DNA from: Syntrophaceae bacterium
Lineage (GTDB): Bacteria > Desulfobacterota > Syntrophia > Syntrophales > UBA2185
Assembly: GCA_003153775.1 (NCBI GenBank)
Contig: PMBI01000041.1
Coordinates: 62,752-100,528 of the forward strand
Direction of reading: 5' to 3'
Length of the DNA: 37,777 nt
Position numbers and translations under genes: made by a program. Shown here piece after piece: positions 32,825-37,777 of the stretch (positions are counted from its first letter, which is position 1; every line of letters begins with the position of its first letter). The notes under the pieces were generated by a model. The model saw nothing but the letters and a program-made list of their open reading frames with translations, was not told the origin of the DNA and searched no databases.

Positions 32825-33868
32825 ATGCAGGACAAAATGTCATATAAGGATGCAGGCGTTGACATAGATAAGGCCAATCTCTTTGTCGACAGGATCAGGA
32901 CCATTACAAAAGCCACCTTTCGCAAGGAAGTGATGAGTTCCATCGGCGGTTTTGGCGGGCTATTTCGCCTTGAGGCCGGGAAATATAATAATCCTGTCCT
33001 GGTGTCCTCCACGGATGGCGTGGGGACGAAGCTAAGAGTTGCCCAGATGATGGCAAAGCACGACACAGTCGGCATTGATCTCGTGGCAATGTCCGTGAAC
33101 GATGTCGTAGTCCAGGGAGCCGAGCCCCTTTTTTTTCTGGACTACATCTCTACGGGCATGATCGATGTGGAAAGAGATATTAAAATCATCGAAGGCATTG
33201 TTAAAGGCTGTCAGGAGGCCGGTTGCGCCCTTATCGGAGGGGAGACAGCTGAAATGCCCGCATTTTATACGGATGGTGATTATGATCTGGCCGGATTCTG
33301 TGTGGGCGTAGTAGAGTCCGAAAAGATAATCGATGGGTCGGAGATCCGCGTAGGGGACCGGATCATCGGCATTGCATCCAACGGCATCCATAGCAACGGC
33401 TTTTCCCTTGCCAGAAAGGTTTTGTTTGAAAACGGCAGACTCGGTGTTGAAGATAAGCTCGAGGAACTGCCCCATTCCATAGGCATGGAACTTCTCCGTC
33501 CGACCATGATTTACGTGAAACCCCTCTTGAATCTCATCAAGAATTTCAGCATCAAGGGTGTCGTCCATATAACGGGCGGCGGATTCGTCGATAATATACC
33601 ACGGATCTTGCCTAAGGCCTGTCGCGCCGTTATTCTCAGAGGCAGCTGGGATATACCGCCGGTATTTACGATTATCAAGAAAATGGGAAACATTGATGAT
33701 GCAGAAATGTACCGCGTCTTTAACATGGGTGTAGGCATGATGGTAGTTACGACCGAAAAAGAAGCGTCCGAAGTGACGGGGCGACTCGAAAATTTAGGTA
33801 TGCGGGCGTATGCCATCGGGTTCATAGATCGGAAAGACGAAGACCAACCATCCGTATCGTTTATCTAA
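32825..33868 (+). CDS. purM: Phosphoribosylformylglycinamidine cyclo-ligase
   Basis: Step five of purine synthesis: ATP-dependent ring closure of FGAM to AIR, in the cytoplasm. The 347-residue length is standard. Conserved blocks are visible: SYKDAGVDIDKANLF at the N-terminus, a glycine-rich SSIGGFGGLFRL, STDGVGTKLRVAQ, the nucleotide-binding GGETAEMPAFY, and GIASNGIHSNGFSLARKV. Two in-frame ATG codons are possible. The one at 32825 has GGAAA upstream; the one at 32837 has AGGA only four bases away. Homologues usually have a few residues before SYKDAG, which suits 32825. purN follows after 4 bp. Confidence 0.96.
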   Translation: MQDKMSYKDAGVDIDKANLFVDRIRTITKATFRKEVMSSIGGFGGLFRLEAGKYNNPVLVSSTDGVGTKLRVAQMMAKHDTVGIDLVAMSVNDVVVQGAEPLFFLDYISTGMIDVERDIKIIEGIVKGCQEAGCALIGGETAEMPAFYTDGDYDLAGFCVGVVESEKIIDGSEIRVGDRIIGIASNGIHSNGFSLARKVLFENGRLGVEDKLEELPHSIGMELLRPTMIYVKPLLNLIKNFSIKGVVHITGGGFVDNIPRILPKACRAVILRGSWDIPPVFTIIKKMGNIDDAEMYRVFNMGVGMMVVTTEKEASEVTGRLENLGMRAYAIGFIDRKDEDQPSVSFI

Positions 33869-33872
33869 CGGC

Positions 33873-34538
33873 ATGAAACGAAGAATAAAATTGGGAGTGC
33901 TCGTCTCAGGGAGCGGATCCAATCTCCAGGCGATCATAGACAATATAGAGAAGGGTCTCCTTGATGGAGAGATTAAGGTCATTATCAGCAATAACGCCGA
34001 TGCATATGCTCTTGTGCGGGCGAAGAAACATGATATCCCGTGCGTGATTATCAAGCATTCCGATTTTAAAAGCCGGGAAGATTTTGACCTGAAGATGATC
34101 GATGTCCTTAATTCGCTCTGCGTCGATCTGGTAGTGATGGCCGGATTCATGAGAGTCTTGACCCCTCTCTTCCTGAATGCGTTTCCCATGAAGATAATGA
34201 ATATACACCCTGCCATCCTTCCCGCCTTTCCCGGCATTCATGCTCAGAAGAGAGCTGCCGACTATGGCGTAAGATTTTCGGGATGTACGGTTCATTTTGC
34301 CGACGAGGGAGTGGACTCCGGCCCTATCATTATTCAATCGATAGTTCCGGCCTATGATGATGACACCGAAGACACCCTCGCCGCCAGAATATTGAAGGAA
34401 GAGCACAGGATATACCCTCAAGCGATACAGTTTTATGCGGAAGGAAGAATCGAAGTGGTCGGAAGAAAAGTCAGAATAAGAGGCACTGAGCGGATCCCCG
34501 AAGCGCCTCTTCATAATCCCCCCCTGACAGCCTTTTGA
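33873..34538 (+). CDS. purN: Phosphoribosylglycinamide formyltransferase (folate-dependent)
   Basis: Transfers the formyl group of 10-formyltetrahydrofolate to GAR, step three of purine synthesis. The protein has 221 residues. The phosphate-binding loop VSGSGSNLQAI is near the start. The catalytic triad N110, H112 and D148 is visible in MNIHPAILPAFPG and DEGVDSGPII. The C-terminus is slightly longer than in E. coli PurN (212 residues). It starts 4 bp after purM and is almost certainly co-transcribed with it. Confidence 0.96.
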   Translation: MKRRIKLGVLVSGSGSNLQAIIDNIEKGLLDGEIKVIISNNADAYALVRAKKHDIPCVIIKHSDFKSREDFDLKMIDVLNSLCVDLVVMAGFMRVLTPLFLNAFPMKIMNIHPAILPAFPGIHAQKRAADYGVRFSGCTVHFADEGVDSGPIIIQSIVPAYDDDTEDTLAARILKEEHRIYPQAIQFYAEGRIEVVGRKVRIRGTERIPEAPLHNPPLTAF

Positions 34539-34627
34539 CTTACCCGTTCTCATGGCCTGTGTCTATCTTCACCAATGGATTGAGAACAATAGGCATAGCT
34601 GGCATTTCAACATCTATTTCTTAGAAT

Positions 34628-36094
34628 ATGTATGATACTGTTGTCATCGGTAACGATTTAAGCTCCTTGGTCGCGGCAGCCATAGTTTCATATCATGGCA
34701 GGAAGACCGTACTCCTATCTGAAGGTGATGCGAGACATGTTTACTCCGATTATGGATACACTTTCAATATCGATCCCATGCCCCTGACCGGTTTCGGCCC
34801 GGGGGAGACATGTTCACGCCTTCTTGCGAATCTTGGCATTCCGGTCACAGAATGCTCGGGTCTGCAGTTATTGAATCCCGGTCTTCAAATCATCCTTTCG
34901 GATCACAGGATAGATTGCTTCAATGGTATGGAAGAACTTCTCAATGATATGGGAAGAGAATTTTCCGGCGACAGAGTTATGATTCGCAAGCTGTACGCGT
35001 CCGTGCTGAAGATCAGTAATCTTATCGAACAGAGGATCACTGAAAAACCATACGTATCCCGAACGAACTTTGACGAGTTCATTTCCGTGCTGAAGAGCAT
35101 CCCCCTGATTCTGAAGGAAAGGTTGTCGCTTACCAAAGGATTTAAGGCAATTGCAAAAAATCCTCCCTTGACCAGGGTATTCGAGGCAAATGGCGCTGTT
35201 CTTTCAAACTGGACCGGCAATGGGAAAAGCCCCGTTTGTATCTCGTCCGCGTATGCGCTGTCATTGCCACTTAAGGGGCTGTATCATCATGTGGCCGGGA
35301 ATGAGGTGCTTCGGGGACTACTGGAATCTGCATTTGAGTCTTCGGGAGGTCACGTCATAAAGAATTGTTCTGTGATGAGAATTAACATTACGAGAGAAAT
35401 TGATGTCGATGTTTCCATACCCGATACATTATCCCAAATTAGCGGACGATATCTTATCGCGAGTACAAAATGGGAAAAACTCAGATTGCTTCTTCTCAAT
35501 GACAGGAAATTAAAGCGCATGGAGCGAAAACTTAAATTGGTAAGATCGGCATACTATCCGTTTACCCTGCACATGGGCATACTCGAAAGATGCATCCCCG
35601 AAAAAACGGCGGGTTACGTTGCCATCGTAATCGATGAGAATAGATCGGTCATGGAAGATAATCTCATTTTCGTGGAGATTAGCGCGAGAGATTCTAAAGA
35701 CCGAGCTCCGGCCGGCAAGAGGGCTTTAAGTGCAACTATTTTTCTGAGAGAGAGTCCTCTCGTGTTGACAGATGACGAACTTAAGGAAGTTTCTCAAGTT
35801 GTTTTTTGCGCGCTGGAAAAGTTTCTTCCCTTCCTCAGGGAGAATCTCGATTTCCTCAATATCGGCATGTCAATAGAGCTCTCGAGAAAGTGTCAGGAGC
35901 TGGTAAACCATAAATACCAAGTGCGATCGGATTCATTCTTCGGGGTGTCAAGCATATCCAACAAGACGCCGCATCGTAACGTGTTTATGACCGGGGGGAT
36001 GCTGCTGGCAGGTCTTGGTTTCCAGGGAGAAATAATATCCGGCATAAATGCCGCCAATTTAGTCATATCAAAGGAGAGAGACAGGGATGGATGA
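34628..36094 (+). CDS. FAD-dependent oxidoreductase-like protein (phytoene-desaturase/amine-oxidase fold)
   Basis: A 488-residue protein with the architecture of NAD(P)/FAD-dependent oxidoreductases of the CrtI type. The N-terminal dinucleotide-binding segment is VIGNDLSSLVAAAI (about residues 6-19). The usual GxGxxG reads G-N-D-L-S-S, so two of three glycines are missing. The C-terminal FAD-contact region, MTGGMLLAGLGFQGEIISGI near residues 455-474, is well formed. The middle of the protein is unlike any enzyme I can name. The ATG at 34628 has no ribosome-binding site, but the conserved start leaves no alternative. The 3' end overlaps pfk by 8 bp, so the two are translationally coupled. Possible roles are a redox enzyme or a degenerate flavoprotein. 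Confidence 0.72.
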   Translation: MYDTVVIGNDLSSLVAAAIVSYHGRKTVLLSEGDARHVYSDYGYTFNIDPMPLTGFGPGETCSRLLANLGIPVTECSGLQLLNPGLQIILSDHRIDCFNGMEELLNDMGREFSGDRVMIRKLYASVLKISNLIEQRITEKPYVSRTNFDEFISVLKSIPLILKERLSLTKGFKAIAKNPPLTRVFEANGAVLSNWTGNGKSPVCISSAYALSLPLKGLYHHVAGNEVLRGLLESAFESSGGHVIKNCSVMRINITREIDVDVSIPDTLSQISGRYLIASTKWEKLRLLLLNDRKLKRMERKLKLVRSAYYPFTLHMGILERCIPEKTAGYVAIVIDENRSVMEDNLIFVEISARDSKDRAPAGKRALSATIFLRESPLVLTDDELKEVSQVVFCALEKFLPFLRENLDFLNIGMSIELSRKCQELVNHKYQVRSDSFFGVSSISNKTPHRNVFMTGGMLLAGLGFQGEIISGINAANLVISKERDRDG

Positions 36095-37394
36095 TAGATT
36101 TAAGGATTTTACAATCCAGGATCTCGGGGAGAGAGCCATACCGTCGCCGGTAAATGTCAGCTATTACACTCCCGACAGCAAACGCATTCTTCATAATATT
36201 TATCTTGAGCATTATAAAGATGTGACCACTGCAGACGGCGTTCCCCTCTCACTTGAAGTGGCAGGTCCGCGCGAAAGGATTTTTTTTGACCCTGCGCAGA
36301 CGAAGGCGGCGATTGTCACCTGCGGCGGCCTCTGCCCGGGCATCAATGACGTCATCAGGGCAATATTCATGGAATTGTTTCACCGTTACGGAGTGAAAAA
36401 TGTCGTAGGCATCAAATACGGGTTCCAGGGCTTAATACCGAAGTACGGCCATCAGGTATTGGAATTGACGCCCGACATCGTCAAAGACATCCATACGTCC
36501 GGGGGAAGCATACTGTCTTCATCCCGCGGCATGCAGAATTCTGCCGAAATGGTGAATACCCTGAAGCGCATGAACGTCGATATACTCTTCTGCATAGGAG
36601 GAGATGGGACTATGAGGGGCGCCGGATCCATCACAGAAGAGACAAGGAAGAGAAATCTCAACATAAGTGTAATAGGCATACCGAAGACCATCGACAACGA
36701 CCTTAACCTTATTCAAAAGACATTCGGATTTGATACGGCCATTTCCGAGGCGGTTAAAGCCATTGAGTGCGCCCATGCGGAGGCGAAGGGCGCGCCAATG
36801 GGGACCGGCCTCGTCAAGATTATGGGACGCCAGTCCGGCCACATAGCTTGCGGCGCAGCTCTGGCTCAGGGTGATGTCAATTTCGTGCTCATACCCGAGG
36901 TTCACTTCGACCTGGACGGAGAAAACGGTTTTCTTAAGGCTCTTGAGTATCGTCTCAAGAGAAGCGGACATTGCGTGATCCTTGTAGCCGAAGGAGCCGG
37001 GCAGGATCTCATTAGGCAGGGCAACGAAACCATCGAGAAAGACGCTTCGGGAAATATAAGGCTGCTTGATATAGGCACGTTTCTCAAAACGGAGATAGAA
37101 AAGCACTTGAAGAAGATAGGTTTGGAGGTTAACCTCAAATATATAGACCCCAGCTACATGATTCGCAGCGTACCTGCCAATGCGAGCGACAGCATTTATT
37201 GCGGCGCCCTCGGTCAATATGCCGTGCACGCTGGTATGGCTGGAAAAACAAGCATGCTCGTAGGTCTGATAAAGGACGAATATGTGCACCTCCCCCTGCA
37301 GGTGGTTACCTCGGGATCAAAGGTCAATCCGGAGGGCAATATATGGATGCGAGTACTTGAAACAACAGGACAGCCGCCATCCATGAAGGCGTGA
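36087..37394 (+). CDS. pfkA: 6-phosphofructokinase, probably ATP-dependent, long type
   Basis: Glycolytic kinase that phosphorylates fructose 6-phosphate. The 435-residue protein has an extra ~70-residue N-terminal segment before the PFK core, as in the long plant/trypanosome-like group. Core motifs are present: CGGLCPGIND (79-88), GGDGTMRGA (171-179), PKTIDND (199-205) with catalytic base D203, and MGRQSGH (246-252). The phosphoryl-donor determinants are G174 (ATP-type; PPi enzymes have aspartate here) and K200 (lysine, as in PPi enzymes; E. coli PfkA has glycine). The glycine favours ATP, but this mixed signature occurs in several lineages and should be tested. An AAGGAG box lies ten bases before the ATG, within the end of the upstream gene. 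Confidence 0.9.
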   Translation: MDDRFKDFTIQDLGERAIPSPVNVSYYTPDSKRILHNIYLEHYKDVTTADGVPLSLEVAGPRERIFFDPAQTKAAIVTCGGLCPGINDVIRAIFMELFHRYGVKNVVGIKYGFQGLIPKYGHQVLELTPDIVKDIHTSGGSILSSSRGMQNSAEMVNTLKRMNVDILFCIGGDGTMRGAGSITEETRKRNLNISVIGIPKTIDNDLNLIQKTFGFDTAISEAVKAIECAHAEAKGAPMGTGLVKIMGRQSGHIACGAALAQGDVNFVLIPEVHFDLDGENGFLKALEYRLKRSGHCVILVAEGAGQDLIRQGNETIEKDASGNIRLLDIGTFLKTEIEKHLKKIGLEVNLKYIDPSYMIRSVPANASDSIYCGALGQYAVHAGMAGKTSMLVGLIKDEYVHLPLQVVTSGSKVNPEGNIWMRVLETTGQPPSMKA

Positions 37395-37718
37395 GGCGAA
37401 GAGCAGAAACTCCATTTCTGACAGAGTTCGAAGAACAGTATGATCTATGCTGTCTTAACTCACGGAGAAACATTTGCAGTATGGCCCGGTATTTCTGCCG
37501 GTTGCGTTACATGCTTTCATTGAAAATCCCTGGATACCGTCCTTGCTGGTAGTTTTTACCTACCATTTCTCTACTTAATAATCCCCATTGTTTTCCATTA
37601 TCAATGATGTCACAAGGAGAGCGTCTAAGTGCAAGTAATTAAATTAGCACTGAGCAAAAACGACGTCCGACTCCCAAAGATCAGGCTTTAATGTGGCGAT
37701 GACGCCTTGGGACTGCCC
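37395..37718 (+). other. Intergenic region after pfk, no gene seen
   Basis: This 324-bp stretch has no open frame with coding character in either direction. It holds two inverted repeats. One is an imperfect stem with arms near 37428-37438 and 37444-37453. The other is the cleaner TGGTAG/CTACCA hairpin annotated separately. No convincing promoter for the downstream gene is visible. Confidence 0.6.
37547..37571 (+). terminator. Possible weak terminator hairpin downstream of pfk
   Basis: TGGTAG and CTACCA form a perfect 6-bp stem around a T-rich 7-base loop, followed by TTTCTC. It lies about 150 bp after the pfk stop. The U-tract is interrupted, so function as an intrinsic terminator is uncertain. 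Confidence 0.3.
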
Positions 37719-37777
37719 ATGAGTAACAAATTACGAATATTAATCCTTGAGGATGTCCCTACTGACGCGGAGTTGAT
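37719..37777 (+). CDS. Start of a response-regulator-like receiver domain (partial)
   Basis: From the ATG at 37719 the reading frame gives MSNKLRILILEDVPTDAEL and then leaves the window. The pattern of basic residue, hydrophobic strand and acidic pair (RILILEDVPTDAEL) is the usual first strand and acidic pocket of a two-component receiver domain. An in-frame stop at 37689 limits the start. The rest of the protein, which could be a simple regulator or a hybrid kinase, cannot be seen. There is no clear ribosome-binding site. Confidence 0.65.
   Translation, partial: MSNKLRILILEDVPTDAEL

Noticed and set aside
36519-37289. A 256-codon minus-strand open frame inside pfk
   Set aside because: It lies opposite the conserved PFK active-site region and shows no protein-family pattern.

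Overview
The window is an ordinary, dense bacterial chromosome segment of mid-range GC (about 45-50% by eye). It holds 29 recognisable protein genes plus two features cut by the window edges: the 3' end of a tRNA at the left and the first codons of a response-regulator-like gene at the right. I see no prophage, insertion sequence, integrase, CRISPR array, toxin-antitoxin pair or defence system. The gene families point to an anaerobic Desulfobacterota (former Deltaproteobacteria, Syntrophia-like) organism: indolepyruvate:ferredoxin oxidoreductase, two radical SAM enzymes, an ApgM-type phosphomutase next to homoserine dehydrogenase, DUF1285, UPF0280, MltD and Lnt. That placement is an inference from families and order, not from a search. 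TTG and GTG starts are frequent.

Region by region. (1) 1-6450, plus strand: tRNA end, a radical SAM protein, CorC/YbeX, Lnt, prfB with an intact programmed +1 frameshift, and the murein transglycosylase MltD. (2) 6459-12606, minus strand: a small two-helix membrane protein, a pair of M16 peptidase-like proteins, an M20 metallohydrolase, PhoH/YbeZ and YbeY. The stops of mltD and ybeY face each other 8 bp apart, so the four genes that form ybeZ-ybeY-ybeX-lnt in E. coli are present here as two pairs on opposite strands. (3) 12667-14684, minus: a secreted MORN-repeat protein and a B12-binding-type radical SAM protein. (4) 14820-21653, plus: dtd, a DUF1285 gene, guaB, dnaE and a UPF0280 gene. (5) 21770-22714, minus: a CbpA-type J-domain protein. 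(6) 22888-30078, minus: a tight seven-gene run of hom, an ApgM-family gene, a hotdog thioesterase, a TPR membrane protein, iorA, iorB and a TPR/membrane protein. (7) 30187-32664, minus: recG. (8) 32825-37394, plus: purM, purN, a FAD-dependent oxidoreductase-like gene and a 6-phosphofructokinase that overlaps it.

How the genes fit together: there are modules for cell-envelope upkeep (Lnt, MltD, M16 pair), translation quality and termination (RF2, YbeY, Dtd), purine synthesis (PurM, PurN, GuaB), replication and repair (DnaE, RecG), amino-acid metabolism (Hom with a possible non-canonical homoserine kinase; IorAB) and glycolysis (PFK). The points most worth a second look are the hom-adjacent ApgM-family enzyme, the M16 pair whose active-site elements are split between two polypeptides, the split ybeZYX-lnt neighbourhood, the CX4CX2C radical SAM protein, and a possibly leaderless radical SAM transcript. 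I did not find convincing evidence of a wholly new system.
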